This document shows, in pieces, positions 1-8,408 of a stretch of DNA of 64,000 nucleotides. The notes beneath the pieces were generated by a model. That model did not search any database. It saw only the letters and a list, made by a program, of their open reading frames with translations, and was not told where the DNA came from. Positions within the stretch are counted from its first letter, which is position 1; every line of letters begins with the position of its first letter. The DNA comes from Pseudomonadota bacterium (lineage in GTDB: Bacteria; Pseudomonadota; Alphaproteobacteria; Rhizobiales; Hyphomicrobiaceae). The translations under genes and the position numbers were made by a program. Where the stretch lies: the NCBI GenBank assembly GCA_023405815.1, contig JAEXXM010000034.1, positions 17,797 to 81,796 on the forward strand, written 5' to 3'.

Positions 1-429
1 ATCTATACGGGCGCCCGTGCCCGCGACCTGCAGAAACTGGAGAAGTTCTCGATCAACCCGGTGTTCGCCGTGTTCTTCTCGCAAGCCGTCAGCACGTTCA
101 ACCAGCTTGCAGGCGGGCAGGTGAACTACCTGCAGAGCGGCTTCTCCAATGGCTGGCTCAAGGCCAAGGTCGAGCCGACGAAGGTCACCTATGACGGAAA
201 GCAGATCGACGCGTACCACATCTCGATGACGCCCTACGTCGGAGACAAGTACGAATCGAAGATGCAGGGCTGGGAAGGTGCGAAGTACGACGTGATCGTC
301 AGCAAGGACGTGCCCGGCGAGATCGTCGATCTGCTCGCCACCTATCACAACCGCTATCCGCCGGCGAAGCTGAAGCTGATCGAGCGCATCACGCTGGCCG
401 GCGTCACCGGACTGGAGAACCCACAATGA
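1..429 (+). CDS. C-terminal part of an unrecognised protein (5' end outside window)
   Basis: An open frame enters from the left edge and ends at 427-429, giving at least 142 residues. I see no family motif. The visible part is rich in Lys, Tyr and Val and has no Cys and no transmembrane segment, so a soluble domain is likely. It overlaps the next gene by four bases (ATGA at 426-429), so the two are probably translationally coupled. The partner is exported, and both lie beside a xox locus, which makes a periplasmic role in methanol oxidation possible but unproven. The start, any signal peptide and total length cannot be seen. Confidence 0.6.
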   Translation: MYTGARARDLQKLEKFSINPVFAVFFSQAVSTFNQLAGGQVNYLQSGFSNGWLKAKVEPTKVTYDGKQIDAYHISMTPYVGDKYESKMQGWEGAKYDVIVSKDVPGEIVDLLATYHNRYPPAKLKLIERITLAGVTGLENPQ

Positions 430-788
430 CGAAGCAAGGCATGACAGCAGCCTGCTTCGCGTTGCTCGGGGCCGGATTGACGGCAACCGCGAGCCTTGCG
501 GTGGAGCTGCCGCAGAACGACTATCCGACGGCGGCGCGTGCCGATTACGTCTTCGCCTGCATGCAGACGAACGGACAGAACCGCATCGTGCTGGAGAAGT
601 GCGCCTGCTCCATCGATACAATCGCTTCCTTGCTGCCCTATTCCGAGTACGAGGCGGCGGAGACGATCATGTCGGTGCGCCAGAAGGGGGGCGAGAGCGT
701 CGCGATGTTCAACAGCTTTGCGCCGTTCCTGGAGAAGGTGAAGAACTTGAAGCGGGCACAGGTCGAGGCCGAGCTGCGCTGCTTCTGA
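426..788 (+). CDS. Small exported protein with conserved-looking cysteines, function unknown
   Basis: 120 residues. The first 25 form a signal peptide: Lys, then a hydrophobic stretch, then a small-residue cleavage region before VELPQ. The mature part is about 95 residues with four Cys (one near residue 45, a CAC pair near 58-60, and one at the penultimate position), a pattern that suits disulfides in a periplasmic protein. It starts inside the stop of the upstream gene, so the two share a transcript, and a strong hairpin lies 28 bp after the stop. I do not recognise the family. Its position next to quinoprotein genes suggests a periplasmic accessory role; this is inference. Confidence 0.65.
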   Translation: MTKQGMTAACFALLGAGLTATASLAVELPQNDYPTAARADYVFACMQTNGQNRIVLEKCACSIDTIASLLPYSEYEAAETIMSVRQKGGESVAMFNSFAPFLEKVKNLKRAQVEAELRCF

Positions 789-815
789 GGGCAGAGGAAA
801 GCTCGGTGCGAGTGA

Positions 816-846
816 AGAAAGGGCGCCGCTAAACGGCGCCCTTTCT
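816..846. terminator. Bidirectional intrinsic terminator
   Basis: A perfect 13-bp stem (816-828 with 834-846) encloses a 5-base loop, CTAAA. The stem is GC-rich in the middle (GGGCGCCG) and flanked by an A run on the left and a T run on the right, so it can work on both strands. It sits between the convergent gene at 426-788 (+) and the SoxYZ-like gene ending at 888 (-). Confidence 0.85.
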
Positions 847-887
847 CGTTTCGTTGTTCGAATGCTGTTGCTGGCGGACCAGCTTCG

Positions 888-1703
888 TCACGAGGCCTTC
901 TTGGCCGACGTGGCGGTGAAGACCTGGCCCTCGGTATCCTTCGCCGTCACCTCGATGACGTTCTCGCCGCCAGGCACGAAGCTGAAGCGGAAGTTGGGGT
1001 TCTCCGAGATGGAGATGCCGCCCTCCATCTTGAAGACGCGGGCGCCGTCGCGCGTCACGTCCATTTCGCTGACGATGCGCATGGGCGTGTACTGACGCGT
1101 CACCTGATCCATCTGCATGCCGGTGAAATTGGGATGGCGGATCATCACCTGGGCCTCGCGGACCGGCGGGGTCTTATCCTTCGCCTCGGCAGCGTCGAAG
1201 GTGCGGATCTGCATCTTGCCGAGGCTGGCGAGCGCTTCGTCGGCGTCCTTGGATGCCGCTGCCGAGCAGCCGCCGGATGCCTTCACGAACTTCGTCGCCA
1301 TGTGCAGCCTGCCGTCGGCGGTCTCAACCACGGCGCGCACGTTGGAGTACATGTCGATGCGAACGCGAGTAGACAGCATGCGGTCGCCCTTGCCGGCAGC
1401 CTCGCCGAAATGGAAGGTTGCGGCCACCGGGGCTGGGTTCTTGTCGATTACGAGCGTCAGGCTCTTCACCTCGCCCGCTGCCGCAGGGATGCGGACGGTC
1501 AGCGGCACGATGGCTGCGTCCTCGGCCCTGTAGGGGGCTTCGAGCGAAACGGTCCCATCGTCCTCGGCCACGTCGCGGTTGTCGAACACATCGCGACGGA
1601 TGTCGTGCCAAGGGTCATCACCCGCTGCAGCCGGTAAGGCCGCGCCTGCGGTTAGCGCCATTGCGAGCGCTAGCGCCCCGAACTTCAGGTTTCTCGCCAA
1701 CAT
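888..1703 (-). CDS. Quinoprotein-associated SoxYZ-like carrier protein
   Basis: 271 residues from ATG 1703, which has GGAGG 9 bases upstream; the longer frame to 1808 has no such site. Residues 1-28 are a signal peptide. The N-terminal half is SoxY-like (DDPWHDIRRDVF, then a beta domain) and ends in an internal Gly-Gly-Cys at 144-146, the place of the SoxY swinging-arm cysteine. The C-terminal half resembles SoxZ (beta sandwich, RHPNFTGMQMD). Such fused carriers are known next to PQQ dehydrogenases rather than in thiosulfate oxidation, and no other sox gene is here. It lies 31 bases after the zinc hydrolase gene, in one operon. The cargo carried on the Cys is unknown. Confidence 0.8.
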   Translation of the reverse strand: MLARNLKFGALALAMALTAGAALPAAAGDDPWHDIRRDVFDNRDVAEDDGTVSLEAPYRAEDAAIVPLTVRIPAAAGEVKSLTLVIDKNPAPVAATFHFGEAAGKGDRMLSTRVRIDMYSNVRAVVETADGRLHMATKFVKASGGCSAAASKDADEALASLGKMQIRTFDAAEAKDKTPPVREAQVMIRHPNFTGMQMDQVTRQYTPMRIVSEMDVTRDGARVFKMEGGISISENPNFRFSFVPGGENVIEVTAKDTEGQVFTATSAKKAS

Positions 1704-1734
1704 TCTTGCTTCCTCCGTGCCGCCGCGTTGCTGG

Positions 1735-2748
1735 TTATTCCCACTCCAGTTCGGCGAAAGCGGCAGAAACGTTGCGTGCATGATACTCTTTGAACAGGAG
1801 CCAGGCATCTTTTTCCGACAATCCTGCTTTTTCCGCGGCCTCGGCGAGCGTCTTCCCCTCCTTGATCATGGTGCGGACGTCGGCGGCTACGGTGCTCAGG
1901 TAGCGCTTCTCGGCGTCGATGGCCGCGGGCCATGGCATGGACGCGGGGCCGTGGCCTGGAACCGCCAGCTTCACGTCCGTTCGCGCAGACAGCCTGTCGA
2001 TCAGGGCCAGCCATCCGCGGATCGAGCCGTCGAGGGCCGGAATATGGCGCGAGAAGAGGAGGTCCCCGAGGAACATGGTTCCGGTCTTCTCGTCCAACAC
2101 CGTCAGGTCGTTGTCGGTGTGGGCCGTGGGATGCGCCTCGAGAAGCAGCTTGCGGTCGCCCAAATCGAGTTCGCGGCGGTCCTCTACGAACTCGGTCGGG
2201 GGAACGATCTCGGTGCCGGCGAAGGCGTCCCCGAGCAGCTCCTTGTTGATCGCGAGATAGCGATCGCCGCGAGACGCGAGCGCGCGCGGAAGCTTGGCGT
2301 GGCCGATGAAAATGGGGCTTTCCCCCTTGAACGCCACGTTACCGAAGAGGTGGTCGGGGTGCATGTGCGTGTTGATCACGTACCGGATCGGCAGCTTGGT
2401 TCGGGCGCGGATGGCGGCAAGAAGCTGCGCCCCGACATGGGCGCTACCGCCGGTGTCGACAACGGCCACCGCGTCCTTGCCGATGATGAAGCCCGCGTTG
2501 GATGTGTCGCCGGAGTTGCGCGGAGTGAAGAGCTCATAGCGCCCCTGGTGGACGAACACCCCGGGAGCGACCTCGTTCACGGAGAACGCGTCGTCAGAAG
2601 ATGCTGCCGCCCGAGGGTGGGGCGTCGGCGCGGCCTCTTGAGCGCTCGCGAGGGTCGCGCACAGGAGCAGTGAGGCAGCTGCAAGTAACGCTGTAACGTT
2701 CGGGAAAACTTCCCGGATTCGGTTTCCGAACGGTAGCGTTCGAGGCAT
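1735..2748 (-). CDS. Quinoprotein relay system zinc metallohydrolase (MBL fold, SoxH-related)
   Basis: 337 residues from ATG 2748. The frame stays open to 3105, but only this start is followed by a signal peptide (hydrophobic residues 16-36, cleavage near SAQ). The metallo-beta-lactamase motif THMHPDH is at 127-133, giving two His, an Asp and a further His for a binuclear zinc site. Further conserved points are a TAHTDND His (about 205), a FLGDLLF Asp (about 224) and a PGHGP His (about 262). Family members lie beside PQQ dehydrogenases and SoxYZ-like carriers, and here the carrier follows directly. A periplasmic hydrolase acting on carrier-bound or quinoprotein-derived substrate is inferred; no substrate is known to me. 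Confidence 0.8.
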   Translation of the reverse strand: MPRTLPFGNRIREVFPNVTALLAAASLLLCATLASAQEAAPTPHPRAAASSDDAFSVNEVAPGVFVHQGRYELFTPRNSGDTSNAGFIIGKDAVAVVDTGGSAHVGAQLLAAIRARTKLPIRYVINTHMHPDHLFGNVAFKGESPIFIGHAKLPRALASRGDRYLAINKELLGDAFAGTEIVPPTEFVEDRRELDLGDRKLLLEAHPTAHTDNDLTVLDEKTGTMFLGDLLFSRHIPALDGSIRGWLALIDRLSARTDVKLAVPGHGPASMPWPAAIDAEKRYLSTVAADVRTMIKEGKTLAEAAEKAGLSEKDAWLLFKEYHARNVSAAFAELEWE

Positions 2749-3259
2749 GCTTTTGCCCTCATTGCCGATCACGAAAATTGGCGATGCGCGATCACGCGGG
2801 CGAGAGCACCACGTGAGGTAACGCGTCGCCTGAACGACTCGGCCGCGGTCTACGGTCGTGCATAGGATGGCGCGCATCGAGACCTCGCGATCAGTCACGG
2901 TATTTAACTTATCCAGTATTTCCGGCCCGAGTTCAGAAGGTTGTCGTGCGGTGCACAATTCGAATGTGCGGCGCAGCAAACCGCGATGGGACGCGGCGGA
3001 AATTACGTCAACCATCTTGTCCTTTTCACGGACGCGTGAATTTTCGTTACCTGATCGTCTTGCGGCCGGGAAAAAAAAGTGCGTAGATGTGCCGCGGTGT
3101 GACACGGCATCCAGGGCTCGCTGGCATCAACCAGTGTTCTCCGTCGATCGCCAATAAGGGACTAAGAAGGGGAAAACCCCGATCCCAATAACAAGGGTGT
3201 GAGGCGCTGCTGTTCACCACCGACTTGCGTGGCAAGAACCTTAAAATGGAGGAAGCGCA
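2749..3259. promoter_or_regulatory. Divergent promoter region and long leader of xoxF
   Basis: 511 bases between divergent genes, with no convincing gene: the open frames across it carry no ribosome site and have unlike composition. It should hold promoters for the zinc hydrolase operon (-) and xoxF (+). Visible items are an eight-base A run at 3071-3078, a small GGGG-AAAA-CCCC hairpin at 3169-3180, and GGAGGA at 3249-3254, spaced correctly for xoxF. I could not assign a -35/-10 pair or an operator for a lanthanide or methanol regulator with confidence. Confidence 0.45.
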
Positions 3260-5080
3260 ATGCGCAAAAGCGTATTCGCAGGTGCATTGGTCGCGACGGC
3301 TGCCCTAGCGGCACCGGCGATGGCCAATGATAGCGTTGTTAAGTGTATCGCCGACGAGAATAACTGGTGCATGCAGCAGCATGACTACTCTGCCACCCGT
3401 TATTCGAGCCTCGACCAGATCAACACCAAGAACGTCGGCAGCCTGAAGGTTGCGTGGACGTTCTCGACCGGCGTGCTGCGCGGTCACGAGGGTTCTCCCC
3501 TCGTCATCGGCAACACGATGTACCTCCACACCCCGTTCCCGAACATCGTGTACGCGCTGAACCTCGATGACGAGAACAAGATCATCTGGAAGTACGAGCC
3601 CAAGCAGGATCCGTCCGTCATCCCCGTGATGTGCTGCGATACCGTCAACCGCGGTCTGCAGTACGCTGATGGCAAGGTCTTCCTGCACCAGGCCGACACG
3701 ACCCTCGTCGCTCTCGATGCCAAGACCGGCAAAGAGGTTTGGAAGGCGGTCAACGCCGATCCGAAGCGCGGTGAGACCGGCACGGGCGCTGCGCTCGTCG
3801 TCGGCGACGTCGTGATGATCGGTGTGTCGGGTGCCGAGTTCGGCGTCCGCTGCTTCATGACCGGCTACGACATCAACACCGGCAAGCGTCTGTGGCGCGG
3901 CTACTCGATGGGTCCGGATGACGAGATCCTGTTCAACCCCGAGAAGACGATGTCTCTCGGCAAGCCGGTTGGCAAGGACAGCTCGCTCAAGACGTGGACC
4001 GGCGACCAGTGGAAGCTGGGCGGCGGCTCGATCTGGGGCTGGTATGCCTGGGATCCGAAGCTGAACCTCGTCTACTACGGCACGGGCAACCCGTCGACCT
4101 GGAACCCGGCTCAGCGCGCGGGACCGGACGGCAAGCAGATCGACCAGAAGTGGTCTATGTCGATCATCGCTCGCAATCCGCAGACCGGCGAGGCCGCCTG
4201 GGCTTACCAGATGACCCCGTTCGACGAGTGGGACTATGACGGCGTCAACGAGATGATCCTCGTCGACAACATGGACGTGAAGGGCAAGAAGCACAACGTG
4301 CTCGTGCACTTCGACCGCAACGGCCTCGGCTACACGGTTGACCGTGAGACGGGCATCCCGCTCGTTGCCGAGAAGTATGACCCCGTCGTCAACTGGACGA
4401 CTGGCGTCGACCTCGACCCCAAGAGCGCTACGTATGGCCGCCCGGCTGTCGTCGCCTCCAAGTCGACGTTCCTCAACGGCCAGGATGTCAACACCACCGA
4501 CGTCTGCCCGGCCGCTCTCGGAACGAAGGACCAGCAGCCTGCTGCTTACTCGCCTCTGACGGGCCTCTTCTACGTGCCGACGAACCACGTCTGCATGGAC
4601 TACGAGCCCTTCAAGGTCGAGTACACCGCCGGTCAGCCCTACGTTGGTGCCACGCTCTCCATGTATCCGCCGAAGGGCGAGAGCCACATGGGCAACTTCA
4701 TCGCGTGGGATGCCTCCAAGGGTAAGATCGTCTGGTCGAACAAGGAGCAGTTCTCGGTTTGGTCGGGTGTTCTCACGACCGCTGGCGGCATCGCCTGCGT
4801 CGGCACCCTCGAGGGCTACTTCAAGTGCGTCGATCAGAAGGACGGCAAGGAGCTGTATAAGAACCGCACTCCGTCCGGCATCATCGGCAACGTGTTCACC
4901 TACGGACACAAGGGCAAGCAGTACATCGGCGTCTTCTCGGGCGTTGGTGGCTGGGCCGGCATCGGCCTCGCAGCTGGCCTGACGAACCCGACCGATGGTC
5001 TGGGCGCCGTGGGTGGCTACGCTGGCCTCAACAGCTACACCGCTCTGGGTGGCTCGCTGACGGTCTGGTCGCTGCCATAA
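3260..5080 (+). CDS. xoxF: Lanthanide-dependent methanol dehydrogenase XoxF
   Basis: 606 residues with a signal peptide (1-22), so periplasmic. It is a PQQ-binding eight-bladed propeller with the vicinal disulfide pair Cys125-Cys126. The active site reads DEWDYDGVN at 322-330: Asp325 is the catalytic base, and Asp327 is the extra acidic ligand that marks lanthanide-dependent XoxF; calcium MxaF has Ala there. Glu193 (GAEFG) and Asn277 (GTGNP) are the other expected metal ligands. It oxidises methanol to formaldehyde or formate and passes electrons to XoxG. ATG 3260 follows GGAGGA. A strong hairpin separates it from xoxG, which may lower downstream expression. No mxaF or mxaI is in the window. 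Confidence 0.97.
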   Translation: MRKSVFAGALVATAALAAPAMANDSVVKCIADENNWCMQQHDYSATRYSSLDQINTKNVGSLKVAWTFSTGVLRGHEGSPLVIGNTMYLHTPFPNIVYALNLDDENKIIWKYEPKQDPSVIPVMCCDTVNRGLQYADGKVFLHQADTTLVALDAKTGKEVWKAVNADPKRGETGTGAALVVGDVVMIGVSGAEFGVRCFMTGYDINTGKRLWRGYSMGPDDEILFNPEKTMSLGKPVGKDSSLKTWTGDQWKLGGGSIWGWYAWDPKLNLVYYGTGNPSTWNPAQRAGPDGKQIDQKWSMSIIARNPQTGEAAWAYQMTPFDEWDYDGVNEMILVDNMDVKGKKHNVLVHFDRNGLGYTVDRETGIPLVAEKYDPVVNWTTGVDLDPKSATYGRPAVVASKSTFLNGQDVNTTDVCPAALGTKDQQPAAYSPLTGLFYVPTNHVCMDYEPFKVEYTAGQPYVGATLSMYPPKGESHMGNFIAWDASKGKIVWSNKEQFSVWSGVLTTAGGIACVGTLEGYFKCVDQKDGKELYKNRTPSGIIGNVFTYGHKGKQYIGVFSGVGGWAGIGLAAGLTNPTDGLGAVGGYAGLNSYTALGGSLTVWSLP

Positions 5081-5101
5081 GTCGACATCACGTCACTAAA
5101 G

Positions 5102-5129
5102 GACCGGCGCGGGATTTCCCGCGCCGGTC
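5102..5129 (+). terminator. Hairpin after xoxF (terminator or partial attenuator)
   Basis: A perfect 12-bp GC-rich stem (5102-5113 with 5118-5129) with loop ATTT starts 21 bases after the xoxF stop. Only a short, weak T stretch follows, so it may stop part of the transcription and stabilise the xoxF message rather than isolate xoxG fully. Confidence 0.7.
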
Positions 5130-5297
5130 TTCCGTATGAATGGAACTCGGTAACGCCGTTTAGCCGTTCATGCACGAAGGTGGTCAATTCGCAGCGCAAC
5201 ATTGCGAAATGGTATGACATTTTGCCTGTTGCGCTAATTCAATTGGCAACCCAAGTCTCAAGATATCTACCCGTAGTCGAGCAGATAGGGGAAACGC

Positions 5298-5873
5298 GTG
5301 AGAAGGATCAGTTTTGCCATTGTTGCCGCCATTGCGCTTGGGGGCGTGTTTGGATCGGCCATGGCTCAGGATGTGCAGCCCGGCTTGCAGAAGGAAGTGA
5401 CGCTTCCCGATGGCTGCGTCACTCAAGAAGGCGCCGAGTTCAAGGACGGCAAGTGGGTGCTCCCGGACGGTACGCCGACCTTCCGCGTGTGCAAGAAGGA
5501 CAACACCATTGTCGTCGACTGGGCGACGTACAACGGCTATCGCCGCTATCACGGTGAGTGCCATGTCTGCCACGGCCCGAACGGCCTCGGCTCGACCTAC
5601 GCACCGGCGCTTTCCGACTCGCTGAAGACGATGGACTACGGCACGTTCCTCGGCACGGTGGCCAGCGGCCGCGTGCGCGATGAAGCTGGAACGAAGTTCG
5701 TCATGCCGGCGTTCGGCGACAACAAAAACGTGATGTGCTTCATCAACGACCTCTACGTATATCTCAAGGCCCGTTCATTCGGTTCGCTGCCTGCCGGTCA
5801 GCTCGGCGGCCGCAATCGCGATGAGAAGCCGCAACAGGCCAAAGATGAAGAGAAGGCTTGCCTTGGTAGCTAA
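5298..5873 (+). CDS. xoxG: Cytochrome c XoxG (cytochrome cL-like), electron acceptor of XoxF
   Basis: 191 residues from GTG 5298, with AGGGGA just upstream. It has a signal peptide (1-23), a single haem c site CHVCH at 88-92, and the probable sixth ligand Met136 in FVMPAFG. Cys40 and Cys65 may form a disulfide. The charged C-terminal tail (DEKPQQAKDEEK) is unusual for class I cytochromes but common in XoxG/MxaG types. It takes electrons from XoxF in the periplasm. Its 3' end overlaps the start region of xoxJ, so the two are coupled. Confidence 0.93.
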   Translation: MRRISFAIVAAIALGGVFGSAMAQDVQPGLQKEVTLPDGCVTQEGAEFKDGKWVLPDGTPTFRVCKKDNTIVVDWATYNGYRRYHGECHVCHGPNGLGSTYAPALSDSLKTMDYGTFLGTVASGRVRDEAGTKFVMPAFGDNKNVMCFINDLYVYLKARSFGSLPAGQLGGRNRDEKPQQAKDEEKACLGS

Positions 5874-6735
5874 CGAAAGAAACAAAGTTGCATCACTGGT
5901 CGGGGCCGCCCTGGGCGGCCTCGTCCTGTTTTCAGCGATCTGTGGATCGGCCGTGGCCGTCGAAGGTCATCGCTCCGATCTCGTGAACCGCAAGGTCCTG
6001 CGCGTGTGTGCCGACCCGGCGAACATGCCCTTCTCCAACGAGAAGAAGGAAGGGTTCGAAAACAAGATCGCGGACATCATCGGCAACGAGCTGGGGGTCC
6101 CGGTCGAGTACACCTGGTTCCCGCAGGCTACGGGTTTCACGCGCAATACGCTGCTCGCCAAGCGTTGCGACGTGATCATCGGCACCGGGCAGGGCGATGA
6201 ACTGGTGCTCAACACCAACGCGCTTTATCGGTCGGCCTACGCACTCGTCTATAAGACCGGCTCGGGGCTCGATGGTGTCGACAGCATTTTTGATGAGCGC
6301 CTCAAGGGCAAGAAGGTCGGTGCCGTGCAGGGGACGCCTTCGGCGACGCTCATTGCCAAGGCCGGGCTGATGGATAAGGCGCGGCCATACAGGCTGATGG
6401 TCGATCGCCGCTATGACGATCCCTCGGCCGAGATGGTGCGGGACATCCGATCCGGCGAGATCGATGCCGGTGTCATGTGGGGCCCGATCGCGGGTTACTA
6501 TGCGACGCACGGCGGCGACAAGCTCGCCGTTGTGCCGCTTATCAAGGACGCGGGCAAAGCCGGTCGCCTCGACTTCCGCATCACCATGGGCGTTCGCCAG
6601 GGCGACGATCTATGGAAGCGTCAGCTCAACGACGTCATCCGCAAACGCCAGGCGGACATCGACAAGGTGCTGCTCGAGTACGGCGTGCCGATGATCGATG
6701 AGGACAACAAACCCATCACCACGCCTCGCAGCTGA
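5845..6735 (+). CDS. xoxJ: XoxJ, periplasmic binding-protein-like partner of XoxF
   Basis: About 296 residues from ATG 5845. The protein has a type-2 solute-binding fold: KVLRVCADPANMPFS near the N terminus, then CDVIIGTGQGDE and DAGVMWGPIAGYYA. This matches MxaJ/XoxJ, which bind or help activate methanol dehydrogenase rather than transport a solute. The start is uncertain. ATG 5821 and ATG 5845 lack a ribosome site, while TTG 5863 has AGAAGG six bases upstream and would give a 290-residue protein with a cleaner signal peptide. All options overlap xoxG. The next gene begins two bases after this stop. Confidence 0.9.
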   Translation: MKRRLALVANERNKVASLVGAALGGLVLFSAICGSAVAVEGHRSDLVNRKVLRVCADPANMPFSNEKKEGFENKIADIIGNELGVPVEYTWFPQATGFTRNTLLAKRCDVIIGTGQGDELVLNTNALYRSAYALVYKTGSGLDGVDSIFDERLKGKKVGAVQGTPSATLIAKAGLMDKARPYRLMVDRRYDDPSAEMVRDIRSGEIDAGVMWGPIAGYYATHGGDKLAVVPLIKDAGKAGRLDFRITMGVRQGDDLWKRQLNDVIRKRQADIDKVLLEYGVPMIDEDNKPITTPRS

Positions 6736-6737
6736 GC

Positions 6738-7478
6738 ATGGCATCGCCGTCGTGTGATCGAAGCTCCACACGCCAACTTGGTGCGCGTCGCGGCTTTCCG
6801 TCGGCACGGGCGGCAACAGGGCGCGGGGGGCGGGTTCTGGCCGGCGCGCTTGTCGCCTGCCTCGCCGTTCTCGGAACCTCGCCGGCGACACGTGGGGCGG
6901 ATGAAAGCGGCGCCCCCACGGCGTCGTCGGGGGCTGGTTCCGAGCCAGGTCACGCGCCGCACCCCGATGTACCGAAGCTCCCCGACAGCGCAGCGTCGCA
7001 GCCGGCGCCCGAGCCCCAGGGCTACCGGATGGAGGACTTCCGCTCGCCGGTGCCGGCAACGCTCAAAGGTGCTCGCGTCTTAACCAACGACGAGGCTGCG
7101 GACCTGTGGAACAAGAACGGCGGCACGTTCATCGACGTCTATCCGCAGGCGCCGAAGCCGCCCAATTTGCCGGCGGGCACGTTCTGGCGGGATCCGGTGC
7201 ACCGTAGCATCGAAGGTGCGCACTGGCTGCCGAATGTCGGCTACGGCGCGCTTTCGCCGGAAATGGAGACGTACTTTCGCGGTGGGCTCGAGGCGCTGTC
7301 AAAAGGCAAGCAGGACGCGCCTCTCGTCTTCTTCTGCCTCAAGGACTGCTGGATGTCGTGGAATGCCGCCAAGCGCGCACTGGAATACGGCTACAGCAAC
7401 GTCATGTGGTTCCGCGACGGCACCGACGGATGGCAGGAACTGGGCTATCCTCTCGTCGAGGTCAAGAAGAGGCCCTGA
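6738..7478 (+). CDS. PQQ-dependent catabolism-associated rhodanese-like protein (CxxCW-motif family)
   Basis: 246 residues. A hydrophobic segment at 34-48 serves as signal or anchor, then comes a Pro/Ala/Ser-rich linker to about residue 95 and a rhodanese-like domain. The active-site loop reads FFCLKDCWMSWNA, so Cys200 and Cys204 are three residues apart and followed by Trp205, as in the family found beside PQQ dehydrogenases. A periplasmic sulfur-transfer or redox role with the SoxYZ-like carrier is plausible inference. It starts two bases after xoxJ and ends nine bases before the end of the convergent ABC operon, with no terminator between. The long basic N terminus suggests the start could lie further in. 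Confidence 0.8.
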   Translation: MASPSCDRSSTRQLGARRGFPSARAATGRGGRVLAGALVACLAVLGTSPATRGADESGAPTASSGAGSEPGHAPHPDVPKLPDSAASQPAPEPQGYRMEDFRSPVPATLKGARVLTNDEAADLWNKNGGTFIDVYPQAPKPPNLPAGTFWRDPVHRSIEGAHWLPNVGYGALSPEMETYFRGGLEALSKGKQDAPLVFFCLKDCWMSWNAAKRALEYGYSNVMWFRDGTDGWQELGYPLVEVKKRP

Positions 7479-7487
7479 GAGGCCGAA

Positions 7488-8405
7488 CTAGCTCTTCATG
7501 TGTGAGCGGATCAGCCGCGAGATCTCGTAGGCGCGCTGCTCGATGAGCACCGGGATCTCACACGCCATCGTCAAGTTCTGCTGCCGCTCCTGGAAGATGC
7601 GGGCGTTCCAGTTGTACTCCTGCTGCTCGGGCGAGAGCTTCGTCTCGGTCGGCAGCAGCTCGTCAGTGGCGGCCATGCCTTTCTCGGCGAGCTTCTGCCC
7701 TTCGCGCTCGAGCTCGGCGGCGCGCCCCTTCTGACGCTTCTGGAATTCCTCCACCCGGCTCATCACAAACTGGCGGTCGGTGTTGATCTCGTTGAGGAAG
7801 GCGGCGAAGAGCTGCGTCAGCTTCTTGTCGCGCTCGGCCTCCGGGATGGAGGCTGCATACTCCTTGATTGCCTTGTCTGCGTCGTCGACGGAGACGCGGC
7901 GGCTCTCGAGTATCTCAGTCAGATTGCGGATGGCGGGATCGAAATCCTTGATGTCGTCGATCGGCGGGCCGTCCCAGATCTGGCCGGCGGAGATCGTCGG
8001 CACCTTGCGCTGAATGCAGGGCCAGTCGGGGCTGCTCAAGATTGCAGAAGGGGAAAAGTCGACGGCGGCGTTGGTGTCGGGTGTCACGGGCGAGGGGGCG
8101 AAGGCCGGATGCTCGGCGGCGCCGATCGGTGGGCCTGCCTCGGCGCCGCCCGGGCGTGCGCCGGGGACGACGCCTGGCGCAATACCGGGCTGGGGCTCGA
8201 TGCCGCCGGCACGGGCGCCGGGCACGACGCCGGGGGCGATGCCGGGCGCGAGCTCGGGTGCGGCCTCGACCTTGGCGGGGGCATCCTGTGCCTTGAGGGC
8301 CGGCGGTGACATCAGCAGCGTGAGGGCTGCAGCCAATGCTGCGGCGGAGACAGCGCTCGCGCGCAGGGAAGCGGGGGTCATGTTCTTTTTGATCTTCATC
8401 TGCAT
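7488..8405 (-). CDS. Exported protein of the Lut-like ABC operon, function unknown
   Basis: 305 residues from ATG 8405, preceded by AGGAG; a GTG at 8408 is also in frame. The signal peptide ends near LKAQDAP. Next comes a Pro/Gly/Ala-rich stretch with two copies of a 15-residue unit PGIAPGVVPGA(R)xGG (nt 8145-8246). The C-terminal 170 residues are predicted helical and charged (VEEFQKRQKGRAAELERE), with one Cys near each end of the folded part. It is the last gene of a five-gene operon, 3 bases after the permease stop. Lut clusters of methylotrophs carry exported proteins of unknown role at this place. The repeated low-complexity linker is the odd point. Confidence 0.65.
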   Translation of the reverse strand: MQMKIKKNMTPASLRASAVSAAALAAALTLLMSPPALKAQDAPAKVEAAPELAPGIAPGVVPGARAGGIEPQPGIAPGVVPGARPGGAEAGPPIGAAEHPAFAPSPVTPDTNAAVDFSPSAILSSPDWPCIQRKVPTISAGQIWDGPPIDDIKDFDPAIRNLTEILESRRVSVDDADKAIKEYAASIPEAERDKKLTQLFAAFLNEINTDRQFVMSRVEEFQKRQKGRAAELEREGQKLAEKGMAATDELLPTETKLSPEQQEYNWNARIFQERQQNLTMACEIPVLIEQRAYEISRLIRSHMKS

Positions 8406-8408
8406 CAC

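Noticed and set aside
888..2748. Thiosulfate oxidation (sox) locus
   Set aside because: The carrier is a fused SoxYZ-like form and the hydrolase is the quinoprotein-associated type; no soxA, X, B, C or D is present.
2858..3157. 99-residue plus frame in the xoxF upstream region
   Set aside because: No ribosome site, Arg/Ser-rich with no conserved feature; more likely promoter DNA.
3305..4909. 534-residue open frame opposite xoxF on the minus strand
   Set aside because: It mirrors the xoxF codons, has no conserved motif or ribosome site, and the plus-strand XoxF is certain.
3260..5080. Calcium-type MxaF
   Set aside because: Asp327 two residues after the catalytic Asp325 marks XoxF; MxaF has Ala there, and no mxaI or mxaG-type operon follows.
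8145..8246. Possible tandem DNA repeat or CRISPR-like unit
   Set aside because: Two copies only, in frame, encoding a Pro/Gly linker; no spacers or further copies.
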